Origin: Aeromicrobium marinum DSM 15272
GTDB lineage: Bacteria; Actinomycetota; Actinomycetes; Propionibacteriales; Nocardioidaceae
Direction of reading: 5' to 3'
Length of the DNA stretch: 64,000 nt
Assembly: GCF_000160775.2 (NCBI RefSeq)
Contig: NZ_CM001024.1
Coordinates: 719,016 to 783,015, forward strand
Shown here: positions 49,335-59,422 of the stretch, in pieces
Position numbering within the stretch: the first letter of the stretch is position 1
Layout: each line of letters opens with the position of its first letter
Position numbers and translations under genes: made by a program
The notes under the pieces: generated by a model
Databases searched by the model: none
What the model was told of the DNA's origin: nothing
Seen by the model: only the letters and a program-made list of their open reading frames with translations

Positions 49335-49906
49335 TGGGACGAGCGCGTCTCGACGTCGACGCCGACCCGTCGACGTGGCTGATCGGGCCCACCGAGGACC
49401 GGCCGTACGACCGCTGGCTGCCCGCCGCGGTCGACGTGGTGTGTGAGGACTTCGAGGTCGAGGACGCCGAGGGCCGGGACTACGTCACGCAGGTCCTGCA
49501 GGTCTTCGGCCGCGACGACGACCACCCCCTGACCGAACGCCTGCTCCGATGGAGGGCCGTCGAGGACGCCCCCCTGCCGGTTCGCTTCGGCATGGTGACG
49601 CGGGAGAGCTGGCCCGCCGAGGACGTCGAGGCCTACCTGCGGGCCGAGGACCTCCTGGTCGTCGAGGCGCCGGTCGTCGAGGCGGTCGAGGACGTTCCCG
49701 ACGGCCGATCGGTCCGCCGCAGCCTGTCGTACAGCCTCCTGGACGACGAGCTCGTCGTCAGTCTTCGGTACGTCGTGGAGTCGCCGTCGTCCCCCTCGCT
49801 CCTCGCCGTCGTGCACACGGCCTCCACCCACCCCAACCTGATGGTCGAGGCCGTCTCGGACCTCGATCTGCTGTGTCGCACCCTGCACGCCAGGGGCAGC
49901 GCGTGA
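49334..49906 (+). CDS. Unknown protein of the T7SS-associated operon (possible immunity or chaperone)
   Basis: A 190-residue soluble protein starting at GTG 49334, 1 nt overlapping the previous stop. No known motif is visible. The predicted order is strands, then an alternating alpha/beta region, ending SPSSPSLLAVVHTASTHPNLMVEAVSDLDLL. This tail resembles that of the next protein (YWYVVTFTTFGHEHPRDGLADAMVELFDAI): a beta-strand, a turn with His/Pro and a final helix. Both are probably the same small fold (DcrB/Mog1-like is a guess). Position after a candidate effector suits immunity or chaperone function. Confidence 0.6.
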   Translation: MGRARLDVDADPSTWLIGPTEDRPYDRWLPAAVDVVCEDFEVEDAEGRDYVTQVLQVFGRDDDHPLTERLLRWRAVEDAPLPVRFGMVTRESWPAEDVEAYLRAEDLLVVEAPVVEAVEDVPDGRSVRRSLSYSLLDDELVVSLRYVVESPSSPSLLAVVHTASTHPNLMVEAVSDLDLLCRTLHARGSA

Positions 49907-50514
49907 GCGACATGCGCTACGGACTCATGCTGCCGTCGCCGTGGCAGCACGTGCCGCTCGGACGCGGGCGCAGGGAACGGATCGCCGAGATCGTCGACGA
50001 GGCGTTGGCGAGGCTCCCCGACGATGCGCCGCCCGACCAGGTCGCGCAGGGGCGGATCAAGCTCACCGAGATGCTGGAGACCCGACTGAGGGCGGCCGTC
50101 GAGACGGGCGCGGTCGACTTCTACCTGCCGACGGCCCTGACGCGCGGGGTCGACGTCCGATCCTCCTTCCTCGTCAACGAGGTGCTGCCCGACGCGTCAG
50201 CACCGGAGGGGGTCACGGGCCAGGTCCTGGCGCGACTGCTGGCCGACGACGGCGCGAAGCCGGTCACCGCAGGACACACCGTGTGGGTCCGGACCGAGGA
50301 GGTCGTCGACCGCGCGGCTGACGAGACGGTGTCCGACGACGTCAGCGTGCGCAAGGTCGAGTACACGACGGCCCTGCCGGCCGACGAGCGGTACTGGTAC
50401 GTCGTGACGTTCACGACGTTCGGCCACGAGCACCCGCGGGACGGGCTGGCCGACGCCATGGTCGAGCTGTTCGACGCGATCATGTCGACCTGGCGCTGGC
50501 TGGAGGCCGCATGA
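49903..50514 (+). CDS. Unknown protein of the T7SS-associated operon, sibling of the preceding product
   Basis: A 203-residue soluble protein starting at GTG 49903 (ATG 49912 is an alternative). It begins RYGLMLPSPWQHVPL, followed by a helix with RRERIAEIVDEALARL. The C-terminus VVTFTTFGHEHP...VELFDAIMSTWRW is typical of small uncharacterised actinobacterial proteins found beside ESX genes. It overlaps both neighbours by 4 nt, so it is translated as part of one coupled operon. Function unknown. Confidence 0.6.
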   Translation: MSDMRYGLMLPSPWQHVPLGRGRRERIAEIVDEALARLPDDAPPDQVAQGRIKLTEMLETRLRAAVETGAVDFYLPTALTRGVDVRSSFLVNEVLPDASAPEGVTGQVLARLLADDGAKPVTAGHTVWVRTEEVVDRAADETVSDDVSVRKVEYTTALPADERYWYVVTFTTFGHEHPRDGLADAMVELFDAIMSTWRWLEAA

Positions 50515-51539
50515 CCGCCGTCGAGCCTCTGGTGCTGCGACCGGACGCGGACCGCTACGTCGCCTGGCTCCGTCGGCCGGAGCCGGCGATCGTCGTCGTG
50601 GCCGTGCTCTACGGCGGGGTCGCCCTCGTCTCCGGGGTGGCGACGTGGCTGACCGGAGGTGGCGTCGTGCCGCTCGCGGTCGTCGTCGGTGCCATCCTGA
50701 CCGGCGTCGTGCTTGGCCTCGGGGGCGCGCTGCTGTCGATGCGTACCTCGTCCGTCACGATCACGGACGGCACGATCGTGCACCGCAGCTGGTTCGTCCG
50801 ACGGACGGTGCTGCCGACGGACGACCTGCGGGGCATCCTCGCCGACTACCGGCCACCGGTCTCGCAGAACAGCAGCGCCCTGCTGGTCCTGCAGTCCGGG
50901 GCCGGCCGCGGCCGGCGCATCCGTCTGAACGGCGCCTTCTGGACCGATGCTGACCTGGCGACCGTCGCCGCGGCCGCCGGGGTGCCCCGGGTGGCGGGCG
51001 AGCTGCGGGCGCGGGACGTCGAGCAGCGGCTCCCCGGGATCCTGCGGTTCCGTGAGCGGCGGCCGGTGCTCTTCCTGGCGGCCTTCCCCGTCGGGGTGCT
51101 GCTGGTCGCCGTCGTCGGCGGGGCCCTCTACCTGGGACTGTCCGACGCGGAGCAGGGCGAGTTCCCGGCGGCTGCCGCCGACCGGCAGGACGTGCTCGTC
51201 GACGACGTCGTCGCAGCGGTCGGGACGAGGGACCCGGCGGGGAGCGACCGGATCGTCGTCGGTGTGTCCGACTGTGACGCCGTCGACGGCCAGGTCCAGC
51301 GGCGGGTCGAGCGCACGGTCGGACTGGGGTCCGTCGACACGGGGGAGGTGGCCGCGCGCGTCGAGCTCGTGGTCGTGGATCGCGGCCTCGACGACGTCGA
51401 CATCGAGCTCGAGGCCGAGCAGCTCGAGCTCCGCGCCGGCGACGGGACGTCGACCTTCGACGGGGGAGCCCTCCTCGAGGTCTCGGTGGAGGACGGCGTC
51501 CTCGAGGTCGCCTCGACCACGGCGTGCGTCGCACCATGA
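50511..51539 (+). CDS. Membrane protein with PH-like domain
   Basis: A 342-residue protein. Two helices at about 24-46 and 50-75 (AIVVVAVLYGGVALVSGVATWL and VVPLAVVVGAILTGVVLGLGG) precede a small PH-like beta domain at about 80-150 (VTITDGTIVHRSWFVRRTVLPTDDLRGI). A third helix lies at about 180-205 (RPVLFLAAFPVGVLLVAVVGGALYLGL). The C-terminal 130 residues, with a possible disulfide (SDCDAV, TACVAP), would lie outside. It is the last gene of the T7SS-associated operon and could be its membrane anchor or receptor. Its 3' end overlaps the metE-like start. Confidence 0.68.
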   Translation: MTAVEPLVLRPDADRYVAWLRRPEPAIVVVAVLYGGVALVSGVATWLTGGGVVPLAVVVGAILTGVVLGLGGALLSMRTSSVTITDGTIVHRSWFVRRTVLPTDDLRGILADYRPPVSQNSSALLVLQSGAGRGRRIRLNGAFWTDADLATVAAAAGVPRVAGELRARDVEQRLPGILRFRERRPVLFLAAFPVGVLLVAVVGGALYLGLSDAEQGEFPAAAADRQDVLVDDVVAAVGTRDPAGSDRIVVGVSDCDAVDGQVQRRVERTVGLGSVDTGEVAARVELVVVDRGLDDVDIELEAEQLELRAGDGTSTFDGGALLEVSVEDGVLEVASTTACVAP

Positions 51540-52492
51540 CCGGCACGGGGATCGGCTCGATGCCGGGCGAGGACCTCGCCGAGACGCTGAGGATCGTCCT
51601 CGACACGGTCGGCGACCTGCCGTTCGTCCCCGAGCTGCCCGCGCGCGGCGCACCGGCAGGGATGATCGGACGCTCCGGCGCCATGCTCGACGGGCTCGGG
51701 CTCGACCTCCAGCCCGCCGGATGGCGGTTCACCCCGGCTCCGGGCCTCGACCACCGGCGAGCGCGGTCGCTGCTGGCCCGCGACCTCGACCTCGTGGAGG
51801 AGCTCGCGCACGGGCACGTCGGCCGGTTCAAGCAGCAGGTGGCCGGGCCGTGGACGCTCGCCGCGATGATCGAGCGCCCACTGGGGGACAAGGTGCTGGC
51901 CGACCACGGTGCGCGTCGTGAGCTGGCGGAGTCCCTGGCCGAGGGTCTGGGGGGCCAGATCGCCGACCTGCGGCGCCGACTGCCGGACGCCCAGATCGTC
52001 GTGCAGGTCGACGAGCCGGCCCTGCCGGCGGTGCTGGGCGCCGGTGTCCCCACGGCGAGCGGGTTCTCCCGGCATCGCGCCGTCCACCCGCCGGAGGTCG
52101 ACGCCGCGCTGCGCATGGTCACCGAGGCGATCCGGCGGGCCGGCGCGACGCCGGTCGTGCACGTGTGCGCCGCCGAGGTGCCCGTCGCACTGCTCGCCGG
52201 GGCGGGGTTCGCGGCGATCTCGTTCGACCAGGGGCTCGCCCGGCCGACCGACGTGTGGGCCGAGATCTTCGAGTCCGGGGTCGATCTGTGGCCGGGGGTC
52301 GTGCCGTCCACCGACGCGGACCTCTCCGACCGGGTGCTGCGGGGGCGGGTCGACGCCTTCTTCGACCGGATGGGTTTCGGCGAGGACTCGAGGCAGGGCC
52401 GGGTCGTCGTCACACCCACGTGCGGGCTCGCCGGCGCGAGCCCGGCCCATGCGGCCGCAGCCCTCACCACGGCGGCCCGCCTCACCACCTGA
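51536..52492 (+). CDS. Cobalamin-independent methionine synthase-like protein (MetE C-terminal domain only)
   Basis: A 318-residue protein corresponding to the catalytic C-terminal barrel of MetE without the N-terminal half. Likely zinc ligands are seen in VVHVCAAEV and PTCGLAGA, and the methyl-donor side motif in VQVDEPALPAVLGAGVP. The conserved start TGTGIGSMPG is typical of the short actinobacterial form found next to ligA. The reaction is not established for this form, which could transfer methyl groups from another donor. ATG 51536 overlaps the preceding stop. It belongs to the conserved mnmA...ligA backbone. Confidence 0.85.
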   Translation: MTGTGIGSMPGEDLAETLRIVLDTVGDLPFVPELPARGAPAGMIGRSGAMLDGLGLDLQPAGWRFTPAPGLDHRRARSLLARDLDLVEELAHGHVGRFKQQVAGPWTLAAMIERPLGDKVLADHGARRELAESLAEGLGGQIADLRRRLPDAQIVVQVDEPALPAVLGAGVPTASGFSRHRAVHPPEVDAALRMVTEAIRRAGATPVVHVCAAEVPVALLAGAGFAAISFDQGLARPTDVWAEIFESGVDLWPGVVPSTDADLSDRVLRGRVDAFFDRMGFGEDSRQGRVVVTPTCGLAGASPAHAAAALTTAARLTT

Positions 52493-55006
<2,514 letters not shown>

Positions 55007-55031
55007 CCCGCCCGGCGGGGCGGACGTGCCG

Positions 55032-55037
55032 TAGGTT
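55032..55037 (+). promoter_or_regulatory. Leaderless -10 of the 55044 gene
   Basis: TAGGTT, 6 nt before GTG 55044, with no ribosome-binding sequence between. Confidence 0.5.
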
Positions 55038-55043
55038 CGAGGC

Positions 55044-56075
55044 GTGTCCTCCTCCGACGCCGCGGCTCTCGCCGACCGTCTCCTCGATGCCCAGGTCGCC
55101 TTCCACCTCCGACGCCTGACCGGCGACGACCTGGCGGCCACCGTCGCCGGACTCGCCGAGCAGCTGCTGGACACTGTCGGGAGCCGTCAGATCGCGGACC
55201 TGGTCGACCGCGAGGTCGTGGCCGAGATCGTCGGGCGGGCCCTGACCGACGGCCCCGGCAGCCCCGCGGTCGCCGCCTTCGTGGAGCTGGCGCGGGACCT
55301 CGTCCGTGCCGGGCCGGAGGAGTCGTTCGCCCTGTCCGACCTCGTCGACCGCCACGAGGTCGAGCGGCTGGTCGACGAGGTCATGGACCTGACGCCGGTG
55401 CTCGGGCGAGCGTTGGAGCAGCTGACGTCCAGCCCTGCGGTCGGTGCCACCGCCTCGCGATTCATGGGCCGGGTGGTCGGAGAGGTGCTGGCCACCAACC
55501 AGGCCGTCGCCGACCGGGTCCCCGGCCTCGGCTCGCTGGTCTCGTTCGGCACCCGCGCCGCGGCCGGGGTCGTGGGGGCGGCGGACAAGCAGCTCGACGG
55601 CCTGCTCGCCGACGCGGCCGGCAAGGGCGGCACCCTGGCGGTCCGTCGTCTCAACCGGATCATCCTGGACACCCTGGACGACCCCACCACGCGCGAGGCG
55701 ATCCTGCAGGTGTGGGACCTCGTCGCGGCCGAGCCGATCAGGTCGGGCGGTGCGAGCGAGGAGGACCCGCTGGCGGGCGTGGTCGGCGCGGGCCACGACC
55801 TGCTCGTCGCGGTCCTGGCCCGGCCCGAGGTCGTCGCCCTCGGGCACGCCGCGGTCGCACGGTTCTTCGACAGCTTCGGCGGCTACACCCCGGCGGAGCT
55901 GCTGGTCGAGCTCGAGCTGGACCGGGCCGAGCTGGTCGACTGGGCCGTGCGCCTGGCGCCGGGGATCGCAGGCTCGATGATCGAGTCCGGCGAGCTCGAG
56001 CAGCTGCTGCGCGCCGAGCTCGGACCGTTCTACGCGTCCGACGAGGTGGCGCGGCTGCTGACCGGCCCCGCCTGA
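55044..56075 (+). CDS. Uncharacterised helical protein
   Basis: A 343-residue protein starting at GTG 55044. No known motif is visible. The sequence is acidic and almost entirely helical, with amphipathic segments such as LADLVDREVVAEIVGRAL and SDLVDRHEVERLVDEVMDL repeated in style. A weakly hydrophobic stretch VSFGTRAAAGVVGAADKQL occurs mid-chain, and RLAPGIAGSMIESGELEQLL near the end. There is no signal peptide or clear membrane helix. It lies between ligA and ppk2 and ends 6 nt before the convergent ppk2 stop. I cannot assign a function. Confidence 0.7.
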   Translation: MSSSDAAALADRLLDAQVAFHLRRLTGDDLAATVAGLAEQLLDTVGSRQIADLVDREVVAEIVGRALTDGPGSPAVAAFVELARDLVRAGPEESFALSDLVDRHEVERLVDEVMDLTPVLGRALEQLTSSPAVGATASRFMGRVVGEVLATNQAVADRVPGLGSLVSFGTRAAAGVVGAADKQLDGLLADAAGKGGTLAVRRLNRIILDTLDDPTTREAILQVWDLVAAEPIRSGGASEEDPLAGVVGAGHDLLVAVLARPEVVALGHAAVARFFDSFGGYTPAELLVELELDRAELVDWAVRLAPGIAGSMIESGELEQLLRAELGPFYASDEVARLLTGPA

Positions 56076-56081
56076 CCGGGA

Positions 56082-56978
56082 TCAGTCCACGTTCTCGTTG
56101 GTGGCGTCGAACAGGTCAGCCGCCGCGCCGACCACGAGGGGGTCCGGCGCTCCGACCACCTCCCGGTCCTTGCCGGGGTAGTCGAACCGGTCCAGCACGT
56201 GGCGCATCGCCTCCAACCGGGCTCGCTTCTTGTCGTTGCTCTTCACGACCGTCCACGGTGAGTGCTTCGTGTCGGTCTTCTTGAACATCGACTCCTTGGC
56301 CGCGGTGTAGTCGTCCCACTTGTCCAACGACGCGAGGTCCATCGGCGACAGCTTCCACTGCCGGACGGGATCGATCCGGCGGATCGTGAACCGGGTCAGC
56401 TGCTCCGAGCGCGACACCGAGAACCAGAACTTGACCACGTGGATGCCGTCGTTGACGAGCATCTTCTCGAACGCCGGCGCCTGGCGCAGGAACTCGGTGT
56501 ACTGGTCGGGCGTGCAGAAGTCCATGACCCGCTCCACCCCGGCGCGGTTGTACCAGGACCGGTCGAAGAAGACGATCTCGCCGGCAGCCGGCAGGTGCGG
56601 CACGTACCGCTGGAAGTACCACTGGCTCTGCTCACGGTCGGTGGGCTTGGTCAGCGCGACCACGCGCGCGCCTCGGGGGTTCAGGTGCTCGGTGAACCGC
56701 TTGATCGTGCCACCCTTGCCCGCGGCGTCACGCCCCTCGAAGACCAGGACCAGGCGCTGCCCGGTCTCCTCGACCCAGTGCTGCAGCTTGACCAGCTCGA
56801 TCTGCAGCAGTCGCTTGTCGTGCTCGTAGACGGTCCGGTCGAGCCGCTCGCCGTACGGGTACCCCTCCCTCCACGTGTCCACCGCGAGGCCGTCGGGACT
56901 CAGCAGGACGGGGTCGTCGTCGTCATCGTCGCGGACGGTGTGACCGACCGGCAGGTCGACACGGGAGAGATCGAGCAT
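56082..56978 (-). CDS. ppk2: Polyphosphate kinase 2
   Basis: A 298-residue PPK2-family enzyme moving phosphate between polyphosphate and nucleotides. Walker A GRDAAGKGGTIKR, the lid region TKPTDREQSQWYFQRYVPHLPAAGEI, Walker B VFFDRSWYNRAGVERVM and LSPMDLASLDKWDDYTAAKE (class I PPK2) are all present. A TAGCGT -10 on the minus strand (56990-56985) lies 6 nt before the ATG, again predicting a leaderless mRNA. The direction (NDP/NTP preference) cannot be told reliably from sequence. Confidence 0.95.
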   Translation of the reverse strand: MLDLSRVDLPVGHTVRDDDDDDPVLLSPDGLAVDTWREGYPYGERLDRTVYEHDKRLLQIELVKLQHWVEETGQRLVLVFEGRDAAGKGGTIKRFTEHLNPRGARVVALTKPTDREQSQWYFQRYVPHLPAAGEIVFFDRSWYNRAGVERVMDFCTPDQYTEFLRQAPAFEKMLVNDGIHVVKFWFSVSRSEQLTRFTIRRIDPVRQWKLSPMDLASLDKWDDYTAAKESMFKKTDTKHSPWTVVKSNDKKRARLEAMRHVLDRFDYPGKDREVVGAPDPLVVGAAADLFDATNENVD

Positions 56979-57023
56979 GAGCGGACGCTAGGCCGATCGG
57001 GTGAACGGGAGGTGACGGCACCG

Positions 57024-57371
57024 TCAGCCCCCGCGGCGCCACAGCAGGGCGAAGACCGAGATCGAGACGGCGGCCCAGAGCACGCCCCAGACCAGCAGTC
57101 CGGCCGCGGCCGCGTAGACGCCGACGGTCAGGAACATGAGCGACTGCACGCCGAACCGGGCCGGTTGGTCCAGTCGGCGGGCCGACGCCTCGCTGGACCA
57201 CTGGACGAACAGGGCCACGGCGAACAGGCCGAGGAAGATGCCGAGCGCCCACCCCCGCCAGCCGCCGGCGAGCTGCGTCCCGACGGCGACCAGCAGGGCG
57301 AACATGGCGGCCTCGCACACCAGCGCAGCGCCGTCCAGCGGCCCCACCCCGACCGGCTTCTCAGGATTCAC
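57024..57371 (-). CDS. Small four-helix membrane protein (DUF2568/YrdB-like)
   Basis: A 115-residue protein starting at GTG 57371. Four hydrophobic helices (about 15-35, 38-58, 72-92, 94-110) fill the chain, with EA in the first (LVCEAAMFALLVAVGTQLAGG) and WSSEASARRLDQPARFGVQ as the central loop. The resemblance to DUF2568 proteins is moderate. Diverges from the flavoprotein gene across a 34-nt gap. Function unknown. Confidence 0.7.
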   Translation of the reverse strand: MNPEKPVGVGPLDGAALVCEAAMFALLVAVGTQLAGGWRGWALGIFLGLFAVALFVQWSSEASARRLDQPARFGVQSLMFLTVGVYAAAAGLLVWGVLWAAVSISVFALLWRRGG

Positions 57372-57377
57372 CCGAGC

Positions 57378-57399
57378 AGCCTAGGCGCACCGGTACGGT
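57378..57399. promoter_or_regulatory. Back-to-back leaderless promoters
   Basis: TAGGCT on the minus strand (57383-57378) is 6 nt from GTG 57371, and TACGGT on the plus strand (57394-57399) is 6 nt from ATG 57406. The two divergent -10 elements are separated by 10 bp, so their -35 regions lie inside the opposite gene. Confidence 0.55.
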
Positions 57400-57405
57400 C
57401 TGGGC

Positions 57406-59070
57406 ATGACTGAGCGTCGGCCCGACCCCGTGATCCTGCTGGTCGGCACGCCGACGTCCGCCGACTCCCTCGAGGCGGAGTTCTCCACCCGGTACGGCCG
57501 CGACTACGACATCGTCTCGGTGGTCGGCCCGGAGGCGGCGGCCGACGAGGTGGACCGGCTGTGTGCCGGCGGCCGGGCGATCGCCCTGATCGGGGTCGAC
57601 TTCCAGATCGACGGCGGTGCGCCCGAGCTCCTCGACCGGCTGCGCGTCGTGACGCCGACGAGCCGGCGGCTGGTGCTCATCGCCTTCGCCGAGTTCTTCC
57701 GTGCGACCGAGGTGCTCCGGCCGACGCTGGCGGCCGGACACATCGACACCTACCTGATCATCCCGCAGGGTCCGCGGGACGAGGAGTTCCACACCGCGAT
57801 CGTGGAGTACCTCTCGGACTGGGCGGTCTCGGCGGCGACCTCCGAGGTCACGGGGGTCCAGATCGTGGAGGACGGCGCCCAGCCCGAGGTGGCCGGCATC
57901 CGGGACTTCCTCGACCGGATGGGCCTGCCGTACACGCGCTACCGACCCGACACCGAGACCGGGCGGCAGGTGCTGGAGCAGGTCGGTCGCGGTGCGGCGT
58001 TGCCCGTCGTCGTCGCGTTCGGCCGGCCGCCGCTGGTGGGGGCGACCGCCGGTTCCGTCGCCTCCCTCATGTACGGATCGCCGGCCGACCTGGGGGAGGA
58101 CCACGTGGCCGACCTCGTCGTGGTGGGTGCCGGTCCGGCCGGTCTCGCGGCGGCCGTCTACGGGGCGTCGGAGGGCCTCACGACCGTCGTGCTCGACGCG
58201 GGCGCCGTGGGCGGTCAGGCCGGCACGAGCTCGATGATCCGCAACTACCTGGGGTTTCCGCGGGGGGTGTCCGGCATGCGACTCGCGTTCCGTGCGCGGC
58301 TGCAGGCCACGCGGTTCGGTGCCCGCATGTTCACCGGCCGCGAGGTGGTCGGACTGCGCCCGGGCGGCGTGCACGAGATCGTGCACCGCGACGGTGTGGT
58401 GCGGGGGAGGGCCGTCCTGCTGGCGTGCGGGGTCCACTACCGCCGGCTCGGCGTCGAGCCGCTGGAGGACCTCGTGGGAGCGGGTGTCCACTACGGCGCC
58501 GCCACCGGGATCGCTCGTGAGATGGAGGGCCGGGAGGTGTTCATCGTGGGCGGGGGCAATTCCGCCGGTCAGGCCGCCATCCACCTGGCCCGGTTCGCCC
58601 GGCACGTGACGATCGTCATCCGACGCAGCGGGCTGGAGGACACCATGTCGGCCTACCTGATCGACGAGATCGCGACGAACCGGCGGATCACGGTGCGGCC
58701 CGGCTCCCGCGTCGTCGACGGAGGCGGAGCGGGCCGGCTGGAGTGGATCGCCCTGGCGGCCGACGACGGATCGGTGGAGCGGGAGCCGGCCGACGGACTG
58801 TTCCTCCTGCTGGGCGCCGACCCGGGGTGCGGGTGGCTGCCCGACGCGGTCCTGCGGGACGACCGGGGGTTCGTCCTGACGGGGCGCGACCTCCCGGTGC
58901 ACGCCTGGCCGGACGGCGCCCCGCCGGCACCGCTCGAGACCTCCGTGCCGGGGATCTTCGCGGCCGGGGACGTGCGGGCGGGGTCCATGAAGCGGGTCGC
59001 CTCGGCCAGCGGTGAGGGCGCCGGTGCCGTCGCCCAGGTCCACGCCCACCTCGCGCCCGCGCCGGAGTAG
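57406..59070 (+). CDS. Thioredoxin-reductase-like flavoprotein with N-terminal receiver-like and glutaredoxin-like domains, no CxxC
   Basis: A 554-residue protein. Residues about 8-140 resemble a response-regulator fold (VILLVGTPTSADSLEAEF...). Residues 145-225 look thioredoxin/glutaredoxin-like (IRDFLDRMGLPYTRYRPDTE...LPVVVAFG). From about 235 a complete thioredoxin-reductase fold follows, with FAD motif VVVGAGPAGLAAAVYGASEG, NAD(P)H motif EVFIVGGGNSAGQAAIHLAR and GIFAAGDVRAGSMKRVA. The redox CATC motif that should precede the second nucleotide motif reads GAAT (HYGAATGIA), so dithiol chemistry is impossible at that site. It may be a diaphorase or sensor-like oxidoreductase. The start is supported by the leaderless -10. 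Confidence 0.87.
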   Translation: MTERRPDPVILLVGTPTSADSLEAEFSTRYGRDYDIVSVVGPEAAADEVDRLCAGGRAIALIGVDFQIDGGAPELLDRLRVVTPTSRRLVLIAFAEFFRATEVLRPTLAAGHIDTYLIIPQGPRDEEFHTAIVEYLSDWAVSAATSEVTGVQIVEDGAQPEVAGIRDFLDRMGLPYTRYRPDTETGRQVLEQVGRGAALPVVVAFGRPPLVGATAGSVASLMYGSPADLGEDHVADLVVVGAGPAGLAAAVYGASEGLTTVVLDAGAVGGQAGTSSMIRNYLGFPRGVSGMRLAFRARLQATRFGARMFTGREVVGLRPGGVHEIVHRDGVVRGRAVLLACGVHYRRLGVEPLEDLVGAGVHYGAATGIAREMEGREVFIVGGGNSAGQAAIHLARFARHVTIVIRRSGLEDTMSAYLIDEIATNRRITVRPGSRVVDGGGAGRLEWIALAADDGSVEREPADGLFLLLGADPGCGWLPDAVLRDDRGFVLTGRDLPVHAWPDGAPPAPLETSVPGIFAAGDVRAGSMKRVASASGEGAGAVAQVHAHLAPAPE

Positions 59071-59076
59071 ACCCCC

Positions 59077-59082
59077 TACGAT
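59077..59082 (+). promoter_or_regulatory. -10 element of the gatCAB operon
   Basis: TACGAT, 34 nt before ATG 59117, just after the flavoprotein stop. AAGGAA near 59108 would be the ribosome site. Confidence 0.45.
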
Positions 59083-59116
59083 GGGTCGGTCCCACCCCAT
59101 CCCTGCAAGGAACCTC

Positions 59117-59422
59117 ATGTCTGAGCCCTCGGGCATCTCGCGGGCGGACGTGGCCCACCTCGCCGGTCTCGCCCGCATCGACCTCAGTGACGCCGAGCTC
59201 GACCGGTTGGCCGGTGAGCTGCCCGCGATCCTCCAGCACGTCGCGGCCGTCCAGGACGCCGCCGGACCACAGATCCGCCCGATGAGCCACCCGCAGCCGA
59301 TCGTCAACGTGTTCCGCGAGGACATCGTGGTGCCCGGGCTGACCCCGGACGACGCGCTGGCCGGTGCCCCCGCCAGCGAGGACCAGCGGTTCCTCGTCCC
59401 CCGCATCCTCGGGGAGGACTGA
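59117..59422 (+). CDS. gatC: Asp-tRNA(Asn)/Glu-tRNA(Gln) amidotransferase subunit C
   Basis: A 101-residue subunit that wraps around and stabilises GatA-GatB. Recognised by [21 protein letters not shown], the [10 protein letters not shown] helix and the extended C-terminal tail with [20 protein letters not shown] and [11 protein letters not shown] 59117. Its stop shares one base with the gatA start. Confidence 0.95.
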   Translation: MSEPSGISRADVAHLAGLARIDLSDAELDRLAGELPAILQHVAAVQDAAGPQIRPMSHPQPIVNVFREDIVVPGLTPDDALAGAPASEDQRFLVPRILGED

